A DNA stretch of 64,000 bases from Zygnema cylindricum (Eukaryota; Streptophyta; Zygnematophyceae; Zygnematales; Zygnemataceae): the NCBI GenBank assembly GCA_037447655.1, contig JBBHKE010001558.1, forward strand, positions 216,025-280,024, read 5' to 3'. The stretch's first letter is position 1, and the number at the start of each line of letters is the position of its first letter. The position numbers and the translations under genes were made by a program. The notes beneath the pieces are model-generated. The model searched no databases. It worked only from the letters and a program-made list of their open reading frames with translations, and had not been told where the DNA came from. Positions 49,807-61,695 of the stretch are shown here, piece by piece.

Positions 49807-52440
49807 CTAGTCAATCTTTAATTTCAGACCACACTTCTCCCTGCAAAAAATTAGCTTAGGGGAAGGCACAGGTTTGGTCATCATATCTGCTACCATCTCA
49901 CTATCTGGTCTGTACTCTAAACTGATTATTTTGTTTTCTACTTTCTCTCTAACAAAGCTGAGTCTGATGTCCATGTGTTTGGCTTTAAAATGGTGTTTAG
50001 GATTGGCAGAGATAGCGATTGTTGCCTGATTATCACAAAATATTTTTTGCACACCACTCTTAAGGTGACCAAGCTCACCAAGCAAAGACTTGACCCACAT
50101 CAATTCTTTTACAGCAGAGCAAGAGGCCATATACTCAGCCTCCATGGTGGACTGAGCAATAACCTTTTGCTGTTTGCTACTCCAACAACAAGCCCCATCA
50201 CCCACATATAATACATATCCAGAAGTACATCTCCTCATCGGAGCATCACCATAACTGGCATCACTCCAAGTAGTGATGTCAGTATTCTCCCCACCCAAAT
50301 GCAACCATAGATCTCTAGTTCCTACCAAGTATCTCAGGACTCTCTTAGCTGCCTCCCAATCCTTCTTAGTGGGAGCATTTAGACTTCTACTCAGCATTCC
50401 TACAGCTGCAGCTAAATCCGGCCGGGTACAATTCATAAAATAGATTAGACTTCCCACTACTTGCCTGTAAGGAATAGTCTGCATGAACTTCTGTTCATCA
50501 GGAGATAATTCCTCGTCTAAGACTATGACTCCTTCTTCCTCACTCCCCTCACTTCCCTTCTTCAACTCCATTGGAGTTGTACAACTATTAGCTTTATCCA
50601 TTTGAAATTTTTCAAGCATGTTCCCTATTGCTTCTTTTTGAGTCAATCTTATAATTTTCCTTTTTCGGTCTCTCTCTACTTGAATTCCCAAAATATATCT
50701 TGCTTCTCCCATATCCTTCATTTCAAATCTCCCCTTAAGATCGGTTTTCAGTTTGTTAATTTTTTCCATTGATTTACTTAATACAAGCAAATCATCAACA
50801 TAAATTGCAATAAATATCAAACCTTCCTCATCTTCGAAAACATAGATTGAGTGATCTGAACTCATCCGAATATATCCCAGACCGGTAAGAAACTCATCAA
50901 GCTTCTTATTCCATTGTCGAGGTGCCTGTTTCAAACCATAAAGAGATTTAATCAGCCGGCATACCTTACTCTCCTCTCCTTCTTCCACAAACCCTTTGGG
51001 TTGTCGCATGAAGATCTCCTCTTCCAATTCTCCATGCAAAAAGGCTGTTTTGATGTCCATCTGGTGCACTTCCATGTCTTCCGCCGCCGCTAAACTGAGA
51101 AGTATGCGGACGGAGGGAAATCTGACCACCGGGGCAAAGGTTTCTTCGTAGTCAATTCCTTCCTTTTGTGTAAATCCCTTTGCCACTAATCTGGCCTTGT
51201 AGCGCTCGATTGTGTTATCTGGGTTCAGTTTTAGTTTGAAAACCCACTTACAACCGATTGGTTTTCGGTTAGGTGGACAGTCCACCAGCTCCCAAGTATC
51301 GGCTGCCATGATTGAAGCCATCTCCTCATTGATGGGTGTCTTCCACCGGTTTCTTTCTGGACAAGTCATCGCCTCTCCATAAGTTTGAGGTTCATCTTGA
51401 TGAGATAGTTTAGTTACCTTGTTATTAACCTGTTTTTCTTGCAGTCTTTTGCTACTTCTCCTCCCCCCCTCAAAATCTGAGGCCGGAATAGATGGTTCTC
51501 GTGGATTCTTTCGAACAAACTCGGCTTCTCCCCTATCCCTTGATTCCGAATCAATTTCCACCACGTCTTCCGCTTCGAGTAGAGTTGTCACTGGAGTTTC
51601 CACAGTCGAGTCCTTTTCAGTCTGATTTGTTCTTGCAAGAATGTCATCTTCTCTAAAACCTGGATAGTTAGGAAGCTCAAAGTCATCGGAATTTTCTGAC
51701 TCAAATCTGATTTTTACTGACTTCGTATATTTGAAGGGATCTACAGACTTTCCTTCATCCATAACTACTAGATGCTTTACAAAGATTATATCTTCCCTTT
51801 TTAGATCATAAACTCTATATCCTTTAACATCTTCATCATATCCTAATAAGTATCCTGGTTTTCCTTTAGGATCTAGCTTCCAATTAGACCGATCAGTATC
51901 TAGACTGAACACTTGACTGCCAAAAACCTTTAAGTGAGATATGTCTGGTTTCCGGCCTGTCCATCTCTCATAAGGTGTTTGATCTTTTATAGCTGAAGTA
52001 AGAACTCTATTCTTGAGGTAATTAGCACAGTTCATTGCTTCTGCCCAAAACCTTTTCCCTATCCTTTTATCTGACAACATACTTCTAGCACTATCACTTA
52101 GTGTTCTATTTAACCTCTCAGCTACCCCATTCTGTTCAGGATTTTCTGGAACTGTCTTTTGGTGTTGAACCCCATCTTCCCTAAGAAAATCCTCAAACTG
52201 GTTAGAAGTATACTCTCCACCATTGTCACTCCTTACTCTCTTGATTGGAGTTTCATGGAGTTTTTCGCTCCATGCTTTATATTGTCTAAAACAATCCTCA
52301 GCTTCGGACTTGTTTTTCAAAAAATATACCCGGGAATACCGAGACCAATCATCAGTTATAGTCATCATAAATCTCTTCCCCCCCGGTGAGGGCACTTTAG
52401 CCGGTCCCCAAATATCTGTGTGTACTAGATCTAGAATTTT
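49807..52440 (-). CDS. C3 integrase-RT-RNase H frame
   Basis: About 880 codons open to the TAG at 49807-49809: integrase core from DIWGPAKVPSPGGKRF through SDNGGEY and PEQNGVAERLNRTL, linker, RT (FLHGELEEEIFM, IYVDDLLVLSK), and complete RNase H (CDNQATIAI, KHMDIRL). RNase H is intact here, unlike in C2. A one-base insertion in the T-run near 52440 separates it from the integrase zinc finger and protease. Confidence 0.92.
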   Translation of the reverse strand, partial: KILDLVHTDIWGPAKVPSPGGKRFMMTITDDWSRYSRVYFLKNKSEAEDCFRQYKAWSEKLHETPIKRVRSDNGGEYTSNQFEDFLREDGVQHQKTVPENPEQNGVAERLNRTLSDSARSMLSDKRIGKRFWAEAMNCANYLKNRVLTSAIKDQTPYERWTGRKPDISHLKVFGSQVFSLDTDRSNWKLDPKGKPGYLLGYDEDVKGYRVYDLKREDIIFVKHLVVMDEGKSVDPFKYTKSVKIRFESENSDDFELPNYPGFREDDILARTNQTEKDSTVETPVTTLLEAEDVVEIDSESRDRGEAEFVRKNPREPSIPASDFEGGRRSSKRLQEKQVNNKVTKLSHQDEPQTYGEAMTCPERNRWKTPINEEMASIMAADTWELVDCPPNRKPIGCKWVFKLKLNPDNTIERYKARLVAKGFTQKEGIDYEETFAPVVRFPSVRILLSLAAAEDMEVHQMDIKTAFLHGELEEEIFMRQPKGFVEEGEESKVCRLIKSLYGLKQAPRQWNKKLDEFLTGLGYIRMSSDHSIYVFEDEEGLIFIAIYVDDLLVLSKSMEKINKLKTDLKGRFEMKDMGEARYILGIQVERDRKRKIIRLTQKEAIGNMLEKFQMDKANSCTTPMELKKGSEGSEEEGVIVLDEELSPDEQKFMQTIPYRQVVGSLIYFMNCTRPDLAAAVGMLSRSLNAPTKKDWEAAKRVLRYLVGTRDLWLHLGGENTDITTWSDASYGDAPMRRCTSGYVLYVGDGACCWSSKQQKVIAQSTMEAEYMASCSAVKELMWVKSLLGELGHLKSGVQKIFCDNQATIAISANPKHHFKAKHMDIRLSFVREKVENKIISLEYRPDSEMVADMMTKPVPSPKLIFCREKCGLKLKID

Positions 52441-53470
52441 TTTCTCCCTTATAGGTGGCTGACTTAGGAAAGGGTAATCTGTGTGCTTTACCTTGAGCAC
52501 ATCCACTACAATCACTTATATCATCACTCTCACTGAACTGAATCCCTTCCACCACTCCCATCTTTTTCATCTCTCTTAACTTATCTAGATTCACATGCCC
52601 AAGCCTCTTATGCCACATCATAATATCATGAACACCAGCATAATAAAGTTTCTTCTTTTCATTACTTAAGATCAGCCTAAACATCCCATGGCTACCTTTC
52701 TCAGCAATGAAATAGACATCATCCTCAAAACTAGCAGTAAAGACTCCTTCCCTAGTGCTAGTAAAAAAACCCTTATCATCTAATACTGATGTAGAGATAA
52801 GATTTTTGTTCAGCTCCGGAATAAACAATACATCGGAGAATGTTAATATGGATGTCTTTCCTTCTACTAACACTTTTAGATCTACCGATCCTACAAGAGT
52901 AGTGGTGACTATCCTCCCATCCCCGTACTCTATCTCTACGGTGGGAATCTTTCTTATCTTAGTGAACAGGTGTCTATCCTTACACATGTGCATGGAGGCA
53001 CCTGAATCTACAATCCAGCCTGCTTCACCTTTCAATCCACCGTAAGCACATTTCTGCCTCCGTGGAATTTCGACCTCATTTTTCGCCTCCAACTCCTCAT
53101 CCAAAAGGAGCTCATCGTCCTCGTCCTCGGATTCAGCCTCAAGTACCTGTGTGACAAGGGCCTTTTTCTTTCCTCTCGGGGTACCACCGGTCTGCCCCTC
53201 CTTTAACCGAAGCTCGGTTAGCTTAGTGCACTCTGCCATATAGTGCCCCGGTTTCTTACAAAAATGACATAGTCCTTTGGGAGCCCTTGGTTCGAACTCA
53301 TCGGCCGGTTTTTTCTGCTCCCTACCCCCATAGTTTCCGACCGGTTTTCGGGAATCCCTGTTCCTCCAATCAGTCGCTGTTGCCAAGGCTTGGCCACTCT
53401 TTCCTCCCCTTCGGATCTCAATTGTATTCTCTTGAACGAGAATCATTCCTACCACTGAGTTCCATATCCA
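52441..53470 (-). CDS. C3 gag C-terminus, protease and integrase zinc finger
   Basis: One open frame with the gag C-terminal part, zinc knuckle CHFCKKPGHYMAEC, acidic spacer, protease WIVDSGASMHMC, and the integrase HHCC domain (HKRLGH, CSGCAQGK). Bounded upstream by the gag stop near 53475 and downstream by the frameshift near 52440. Confidence 0.9.
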
Positions 53471-53473
53471 CCT

Positions 53474-54142
53474 TCAGTCAGGCAAGTCCTGCACACGGTA
53501 AACTATGTTCACGAACTCATCAGGTAACTTCATCAGTAAACAGTTAACCTTTTCTTTTTCACTCAAATCTTTTCCCGCACTCTGTAGCTCCATGAAGAGT
53601 GTAGCAAGCTCATTGCAAAAATCCAACATATTTCCCCCTTTGTATACATACTCCTTAACTTTCTGATCAGCCAACTGTTGTTGCTGAATCGTACCACTTC
53701 GGTACATCTTTATAAGAGCCATCCAAAGATCGGATGCCCTTTCTACCTGCAAATGAGGACATGCAAGTCCTTGAGTGAGATGGCGTAGGATGAAGTGCTT
53801 TGCCGCCATATTGTTGAAGTCCCAGGTTTCAGTATCATTCTCCTCGTTCCTCGGAATAGGTTTCATGAATGCTAAACCAGTTGCTATTGGTGTGGTCGCC
53901 TCCTTCTCCTTTCCTTTGTCCACCACCTCTCCTTCCTTTGTTTCCTCCGTTGAAGGTGAATCCTCTTTCCTGGTGAATCTGCTTCCTCCAAACCCTGGAG
54001 GAATTCCAAGACTTGATGGACGCCCCAATCGTCCACTCACTATCCCCCAAAACCTTTTTTCGCATAGAGCTCCTATCATCATACTTTCCAAGTATATGAA
54101 GCCAGTTCCATTAAAGATTGGTACCCTAGAGGGTGGGCCCAT
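53474..54142 (-). pseudogene. C3 gag N-terminal part
   Basis: Open from the probable start ATG 54140-54142 (MGPPSRVPIFNGTGF) through the gag core (HFILRHLTQGLACPHLQ, YKGGNMLDFCNELATLFME) to a TGA near 53475, where C2 reads Ser. Apart from that stop the C3 gag is complete. Confidence 0.9.
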
Positions 54143-54146
54143 AACC

Positions 54147-55188
54147 TGTAACTCTGAGACCTCCATAAGTCCTCAGAGTGGACAGCTTCCAAGAAGCCTC
54201 TAGGATAATCCTGACCCCTTTGTGTTTAAGCAAAATTAACTGCCGCCCTCGCAGACAAAAACGCTGACCAACTTCACCCCTGTGAAGACAAGACTCCCCT
54301 GAGTCGATAGCAAAAAGAATCTCTGAATTTGCTCCCCTGAGCAGTAAGTTATGGGGGGTCAAAGTTGACCTTTTGTACAGAAGCTCTCTGGGAGAGGGGG
54401 TCCTATCTTCTATTTTTTCTAAGTCCTATCTCTCTCACAGACTCTATCTACTGATGTACGGAACCAATCAGAATAGAGTTCCGTACGTAAAAGTACAGCC
54501 GCCGGTGTACTTTATGTACGGAAATTGTACGACATGCCCTAAATGTCGACACATGTCAAATCCGGATTCGGTGCCATAATCTCCGGAGATTCTACGATCC
54601 AACGGAATTTCGCCACGCGTCATCCGATGTGGCGATGGCCACAAACCGCCGAAATCTTCCTCCGCGATCTCGGCGCTAATCCCGGCCGTCCGATTAAATT
54701 CAGATTTAATCGTGGCCGTAATAAATACATGCGCGGTATTTATTTCACTTCCGAAACAAATGCGCGGTATTGATTCGTAATCCGTACTGTCATTCGTACC
54801 GGATCTATGTATCCCGTAAATCGTAACAGTTAAATGGATTATCGTACGTATTCCAATTTATATAATTATCAAACTAGATATCACATGATACTACTGCTAG
54901 ATCTAACGACTAAGGCTACCGGCTATTTCCTGTCTGCCGGCCGGTAGGTTCAAGGATCAAATCCTGCAGCCGACACAATCCTTTTAAATAAATAAATAAA
55001 CCCTAGTATAAAATTCCCGTAAACCTCAGGATAGCCAAGGTAGCCATGGCTCTAGCTTCCTCTCCAATTTCTCAGTGACTGCGACAAGTTTGAGATTTGG
55101 AGAGAGAAGTTAGAGGTAAACTGCCTCGGCTTCTTTCTATATTTCTATTTAGACCTAGAAAATACTAATAAATCCATTAGTTTCTACA
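54147..55188 (-). repeat. C3 5' LTR (1042 bp)
   Basis: TGTAACTCTGAGACC to AGTTTCTACA, followed by TTATG. Confidence 0.94.
54898..54975 (+). other. tRNA-like module, C3 5' LTR
   Basis: Same as in the other C3 LTR, with one outer-stem base changed (GCCGAC). TTTT downstream. Confidence 0.35.
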
Positions 55189-55193
55189 TTATG

Positions 55194-57739
55194 AGCGACC
55201 TGTTTTTCTTGTATCCTTTTAGTGCTCCTCCTTCCTCCCTCAATCTCCGAAGCTGGAATGGATGGAATTCTTGGGTTTCTTCTCACTGTCTCATCGGCTC
55301 CCCTGTCCATGGAAGTTGGTTCTGGTCCCGCTTCTTCTATGTCCTCGAAATCCATAGGATTATGTGAGGTTTCCGGTGATTCTCCTGTATCTCGGATCTC
55401 CCTTGAATGTGCAATCACGGTTTCACTCATGTCCCTTTCGGGAATGACCGAGTTCTGTCGGACTCAAATCTGATTCTTATCTTCTTTGTATATTTGAAGG
55501 GGTCAAATGACTTCCCTTCATCCATGACAATCAAGTATTTGACCAGAATTACATCTTTCTTTGCTAAGTCATAGACTCTATATCCCTTAACATCCTCATC
55601 ATATCCCACAAAGTATCTAGGTTTTCCCTTAGCATCTAGTTTCCTGTTTTTCCTATCCGTGTCAAGTTTGTAAACTTGGCTACCGAACCCTTTAAGGTGT
55701 GAAATATCTGGTTTCCTTCCAACCCTTCTCTCATAAGGTGTCACTCCCTTTACAGCTGAGGTAAGGACTCTATTCTTAATGTAGTTGGCACAGTTCATTG
55801 CTTCTGCCCAAAATCTCTTTCCCATTTTCTTGTCGGCCAACATACTGCATGCACTATCTCCTAGTGTTCGATTCAACCTCTCAGCTACCCCATTTTGTTC
55901 CAGGTTATATGGTACAGTTTTCTAGTGCTGCACTCCCTCATCTCTCAGATATTCCTCAATTAGAGGTATATTCCCACCCATTGTCACTCCTTATCCTCTT
56001 AATGGGGGTTTCATGCAACTTCTCACTCCAGGCTTTATATTCTTTAAAGTAAGTTGATGCATCAGACTTCGTTTTCAGAAAGTAGACTCTAGAGTATCTA
56101 GACCAGTCATCGGTTATTGTCATCATAAACCTCTTTCCTTCAACCAAAGGTACTTTTAAAGGTCCCCAAATATCTGTGTGGACCAAATTTAACACTTTCT
56201 CACCTCAATATGTGGCGGCTTTGGGAAAGAAAAGTCTGTGAGCCTTACCTTGAGCACACCCACTACAATCATCCATCATTTCATTATCCCCAAACTGAAA
56301 GCCTTCTACTACCCCAAGCTTTTTCATTTCCCTCAACCTATCAAAATTCACATGATTCCCTTTCTAGTGAAGGTATCAAACTCTTTGTCATCTGACACAG
56401 ACGTAGAAACAAGATTTTTACTCAGCTGAGGAATGTAGAGTACATCTGAGAATGTAAGTATAGAAGTCTTACCCTCCACTAAGACTTTCAGATCTACTGA
56501 TCCCACTGGATTTGTGGTAACCACTATCCCATCCTCATACTCTATCTCTACAATAGGGATTTTCCTTAGCTTAGTGAAGAGTTCTTTATCACGACACATA
56601 TGCATGGATGCACCTGAGTCGATAATCCATCCTCCCTGTGGAGCTTCCCGAATTGCTCCAAGGGCACACTTTTGTCACCAAGGGATCTCTTTCTCCTCCA
56701 GACTCTCGTCAAGAAGAAGCTCCCCATCCTCCTCAGAGGACTCATCCTCGGTTTCTCTTGTCACTTTTGTAACCACAAGTGCCTTTTTCTTCCCTCCGAA
56801 AGAACCCCCTCTAAGGTTCTCTTGGAGCCTCAGCTCCGACAGCTTAACACAATCTGCGATGAAGTGTCCCGACTTTTTGCAAAAATGACAAAGACCGTTT
56901 GGGGGCCTCGGTCCTCCATAATGATCTCTTTCCCCTTTGTACGGTTTCTTCGAGTCCTTCCCCCATCGGTCCTTTCCTGCTGCTAGACCTTGAATGCTTT
57001 TTCCTCCTCTCGTAATCTCCATTGTGTTTTCCTGCACAAGTATCATCTTGACCACTGTTTTCCATTTCCATGAACAATCAGCCATTTCCTGTACTCGGTA
57101 CACTATGTTCTCGTACTCATCTGGTAACTCTTTGATAAAGGTGTTAACTTTCATTTTGATAGTACCTGTCCACGTGACACTTTCCATCTCCATATACAAA
57201 CAAGAAAGATCATTACAGTAATCTAACATCTTTCCTCCTTTGTAAGTGTAACTCACTAGCTTTTGCTCACCCAACTGAAGCTCCTCAATAGTTCCAGCTC
57301 TATAAAACTCCACCAAACTCACCCGCAACTCCTCGGCCTTGTAAATGTGAAGATGAGGAGTGGCCAAAGCTTGAGTGAGGTGCCTCAGAATGAAGTTCTT
57401 GGCAGCCATGTTTACATCCTCCCACATGTGAGTATCGTTCTCCGCGGTCTTCACGGTCGTCGCTCCTGTGACTGTGGCAATAGGAGTGAGGGGTGTCTCC
57501 TCCCCTTTCCCCTTTTCGGACAAACTGCAGTCCCCATCATCTGCCTCCTCGGCTGAGGCAGCCGTTGCTGTAGGAAACCTTACTCCTCCAAATCCTGGTG
57601 GAGTTCGCGAAGGTGGACATTTCACTTGTCCACTGATGATACCCCAGTATCGTTTTTCGCACAAAGCTCCCATCATCATGGCTTCCTAATAGATGAACCC
57701 AGATCCATTGAAGGTGGGCACCTTAGGAGGTGGGCCCAT
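55194..57739 (-). pseudogene. D1 gag, protease, integrase
   Basis: Left to right on minus from 57739: probable gag start ATG (57737-57739) inside the primer-binding site; an early TAG near 57690 where C2 reads Trp; gag core (LRHLTQALATPHLH); knuckle CHFCKKSGHFIADC; protease WIIDSGASMHMC; integrase core (DIWGPLKVPLVEGKRF) up to the linker. A deletion near 56350 removes the end of protease and the HKRLGH part of the integrase zinc finger. Several further stops and frame changes. Confidence 0.88.
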
Positions 57740-57743
57740 AACC

Positions 57744-58780
57744 TGAAATTTTGTGTCCTCCATTGGACTACAGAATACATGAAGCCTCTAGATAGTTATT
57801 AACTAACCCACTTTCAATGGCAATCACTGCTACCCAAGCAAACAAGCAGACAATTTGATTACACCCTTGTGCAGCTTGGATCCCCTAAAGTGCGTAGGAA
57901 AAAGAATCACTGAAAACAGCCAACCAGCCGATAAGTTATGAGGCAGTAAACATGCCAATTTGTACAAACTCTCAAAGGGAGAGGTCACTACCTACCAAAA
58001 TTTTCTAAGTCCTGATTCCCTCTAATAACTTCTTTCTACTGAAGTACGGACCAATCATATTACTGTACCGTACCAAAAAGTACTACTGCCAGTGTACCTT
58101 TTGTATGGCCTATGTACGAGAAGGTTATTAAGAGGATGCGTGTTTGCTTTTCACTCGTCCGTACCTTCCTCGGAATTCCTATGACCGAATGTCATCTCTC
58201 CACGTGGCTCAAGGTCATGCCACGTCACAAAACGCCAAAGTGACCACAACGGGATTTCGGCGATGATGTGCGCCGTTGGATTCGCAGCGAGACGCAATCT
58301 TAACCGTTATAAATACTTGCGCGATATTTGTTTCGTTGTCAAAACAAAATGCGTGGTATTCGTTTTGAAAAAGTGTTGTACTTCGTACTTTTATAAAACT
58401 GTATCTATGCAAGCCGTATACTTTTAGTTAAATGGATTTGTTCCTTCCTAAATATATATATATAAATATCACATACTATAACCTTTAGCTTTGGTCTTAG
58501 TCTAATAGGATAAAGCTGACTGTTATCGGCCAACTTGACGAACCGCAGGTACCGGGATCAAATCCCGGGTCCGTCAAGTATATTTTTAGTAACCTACTAA
58601 AAATAATTGCCTGTTGAACTAAGGCAGCCATGGATCAACCACCCTCTGTATCCTTCAGTGACTACAACAAATATGGGGGCTAGAGAGAGGAGGTGGAGGC
58701 AGGTTGCCCGCCCTTTTCTTTTCTTTTATACTAACATAATTAAACCTAGAAAATACTCTAGAAATCTGTTAATTTCAACA
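57744..58780 (-). repeat. D1 5' LTR (1037 bp)
   Basis: TGAAATTTTGTGTCC to TTAATTTCAACA, followed by CGGTG. Confidence 0.94.
58489..58578 (+). other. tRNA-like module, D1 5' LTR
   Basis: A-box TAGTCTAATAGG, anticodon-like stem GCTGA-CTGTTA-TCGGC (a T-G wobble replaces a T-A pair of the left LTR), B-box GATCAAATC, outer stem CTTGACG/CGTCAAG, and TTTTT at 58583-58587. Confidence 0.45.
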
Positions 58781-58785
58781 CGGTG

Positions 58786-59689
58786 AATAATATCTCTAGG
58801 CGCCCCCGAGGGGGGCGGGTTTTGAAAAGAAAATTGAAACCCAACGTCGCTTCGATATATCGCTTTGTATATTTATTTGCATACCGAAACGATATATCGA
58901 TGAAATATTGCGACATTGAAATTCTCGATATATTGATTCGACTGCTGGCTACCTAAAATTAGGTGCATGTGGAATATCGGCACTGAGCCAATTTCGGTGT
59001 ATCTGGTTATTTGGATACTGTAGGTTTTAGAGATTATAGGCGTCATGAAAGTAGAAGCTCCCCCCGATTTCCAGTTGTCCGCAATCCTTAAGCTTTCTCG
59101 GGTCTATCTTGGCGACTCTCCCGATGGCAGAGGTCCCAGTCGAGTACCTTTATCCGTACCCGACCGTTACCCGACCGCCCGCGTCGGATCCGGAACGGAT
59201 TCAGGTGCCAAATTTTGGGGGCGGGTCAGATTTGGGCGGGTGATTCACAAAGAAAAAAAAAACGGGTACGGTCGGGCTAGCAAAAAACGAAAAATATTGA
59301 ATTTTTTGTACTGTCCATACTATCCAACATTAGTGTACTTTGTACTCTTGGCATTGTGGAAGGTATGAGGGAGTTGTACCATTAATTTTGTACTTATTCG
59401 GGTACAGAGGGGTATCGGTTTCTTGTCGCTTCTCAACTCCCAGTTTTGTTTGTGAATATTTGAATATACGTTCTCTTTGGTCGACTAACTTTTTCCACAA
59501 ACGGACGGCGCTCGGTTTCAATAGCGGAATGCCCTTAGCGCCACTGTCAAAAATGCTTTGAAAAAGAGAGCGTACGTATAGTCTTCTCTGTCGAAGTTCA
59601 AGACGGTTTCACACTAAAGTTTCTCATCGCCGTCAAACATGCTTATGGGTGGCCGTCCATGGCAGAAGCAACGCAATAAGGGAAATTGC
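58786..59689. other. Host DNA right of D1
   Basis: Contains a GC-rich palindrome CGCCCCCGAGGGGGGCG (58801-58817) and several CGATATATCG motifs (58853-58950). 59045-59368 is an open plus frame without recognised domains and is probably noncoding. No gene. Confidence 0.5.
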
Positions 59690-59697
59690 CAAATTGG

Positions 59698-60589
59698 TAG
59701 TGTTGTGTATCGGTAAAAAAATTATCGCAATAACACCGATACCAAAAGTTATCGGTTATTGAACGGTCAGAGGTTCCGATATATTTGTCTAAGACCAACA
59801 AATTCCATATCGGCGATAACTTAACAAAAATATAGTATGCATACAATAGTACTTTAAATCATACTGTATTATATTATTAACTTTATATAGCGTGGCATGC
59901 CACGCATATGAATCTGTTCCGTCTCCGTTTAACTGCGATTTATTACGGGCAGCGTAGCACATAAATACTGGTTGGTCAACTGACCATAAATTTTACGGCA
60001 ACGTACGGAATTTTACTGGAAAACTGGTGAGCATGGAAGGGAAAAAGGACGGCGAACACAAAGTATAACGGACGCAAAATAACATTCTGCGCGCCGCCAA
60101 AATTGAACGGACAACTTGGAATGGGAAAACACGAGCGGACGACCAACGTGAGCGCCGGCATCGCGGAATGGCTCTTTTGGCATCTTATGGCAAAAAAGCC
60201 AACAGATTGACACGTGGCAGGTCCCCAATGGATCTCAAGGAATAAAGGGACAAAGCCATGGCGTCGGATGTGAAAGGTATATCGTTTTACTAGATCCGTA
60301 TCAAAACCGTACAAATCTCATGGCGGCTACTGTACTTTCTGTGCTTGTACACGTCCGGAGAATAACACGTACAGTTGAGTGTACTGGCCGTACATTTATA
60401 TGTAAGGTCCGAACAGTTATCGCCAATAGTTATCGATATCAGTGTTGTCGCTGATAATAATTGATAAATATCAGCTATTTATCGCCGATAACACCGATGA
60501 CGATATATCGTACCAATATATCGATTATCGGATACCCGAATAAAGGTCCATATCGGTTATTGGCAAATCATTACCGATACACAACACTA
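59698..60589. mobile_element. hAT-like MITE, copy A (892 bp)
   Basis: Ends TAGTGTTGTGTATCGGTAA (left) and its complement (right), in keeping with the YAGNG start of hAT elements. 8-bp duplications CAAATTGG on both sides (59690-59697, 60590-60597). The interior is rich in ATCGCCGATAA repeats near the ends and has no transposase. Confidence 0.85.
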
Positions 60590-60597
60590 CAAATTGG

Positions 60598-61483
60598 TAG
60601 TGTTGTGTATCCGTAAGGATTTGCCGATAACCGATATGGGCCTTTTTTCGAGGACCGGGTAATCGATATATTGGTACGATATATTGCTATCGGTCTTATC
60701 GCCGATAAGTAGCCGATAATATCGGCTACTTATCGGCGATAATGCCGATAACGATAACTATCGGCGATAGCTGTACGAGCCGTACCGATAACTGTACGGC
60801 ATGTACACTCAACTGTACGACTTATTCCCCCGACGCGCCCTACTCACAACCCCTGAGGTACCTACGAATCAGATCATTTGTACAAGCCGAAAGTACAGTA
60901 GCCGGCATAAGATGTGTACGGCTTTAGTACGGCTCCACTTAAAACGATGTACCTTTCACATCCGACGCCGTGGCTTTGTCCCTTTATTTTTTGGGATCCA
61001 CTGGAAACCTGCCACGTGTCAATCCGTCGGCTTTTTTGGCAAAAGCCGCCAAAAAAGCCATTCCGAGATGTCGGCGCTCACGCTGACCGTCCGCTCGTAT
61101 TTTCTCATTGAATGTCGTCCGTTCGATTCCGGCGGCGTGCATAATGTTATTTTGCATCCGTTGTACTTTGTGTCCGCCGTCTTTTTACAGTTCTTTGATA
61201 ATCAGTTTATCGGTACAATTCCTTTCGTCCCCGTAAAATTTATGTCCAGTTAACTACCCAAAAAGTACTACAAAGTGCAACGTATTTTTTCGTAAAATTC
61301 CGTACATTTCCCGTAAAAAACCGTACATTTCTCGTAAATTTACCGTTCAGTTTACCGGACAGAAAGCACTCCGGACATAAAGTACAGAAAGTACAAATAT
61401 ATCGGGACCGCTGATCGTTCGATAACCGATAACTATCGGTATCGGTGTTATCGAGGTTAATTTTTTACCGATACACAACACTA
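60598..61483. mobile_element. hAT-like MITE, copy B (886 bp), inverted
   Basis: Same family as copy A but in reverse orientation: its left end corresponds to the right end of A, and shared blocks (TTTCACATCCGACGCC, CCACGTGTCAAT) run in reverse-complement order. Flanked by CAAATTGG (60590-60597, 61484-61491); the left one is shared with copy A. Confidence 0.85.
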
Positions 61484-61695
61484 CAAATTGGGATGCGCAA
61501 AGATGTACCGCAATTTCCTCGACTTGTCAAACCTTCTTGCGATTGTACGACTGCACATTTCAAATTGCGTGACAAATCCGGAGGCGGTTTCATTGTGGCC
61601 GTCGATGGGGCAAGCTCTGGCCGTCGATGAAAATGTCGGCTCACGGAATGGAGCCAATTGTGAACGCGACGACCTTTTAGCGCTGCCTAGGCTAA

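Larger units (their letters stand above)
48752..55188 (-). mobile_element. Ty1/Copia element C3 (C1 family), nested in D1
   Basis: Complete 6437-bp element with LTRs of equal length and a perfect TTATG duplication (48747-48751, 55189-55193). The D1 reading frame continues directly across it (QEKQVAHKVTKLSH once removed). Few LTR differences by eye, so fairly recent. Two visible coding defects: a one-base insertion near 52440 at the start of integrase, and a TGA in gag near 53475. Confidence 0.95.
39637..58780 (-). mobile_element. Ty1/Copia element D1, host of two nested insertions
   Basis: Older Copia of a related but distinct subfamily. LTRs 39637-40672 (3') and 57744-58780 (5'), flanked by identical CGGTG (39632-39636, 58781-58785). 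C2 and C3 are nested in it; without them it is about 6.25 kb. The gag-pol sequence reads continuously across both insertion points (RNase H/RT | C2 | RT | C3 | linker-integrase-gag). It is decayed, with several stops and frameshifts and a deletion near 56350. Confidence 0.95.
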
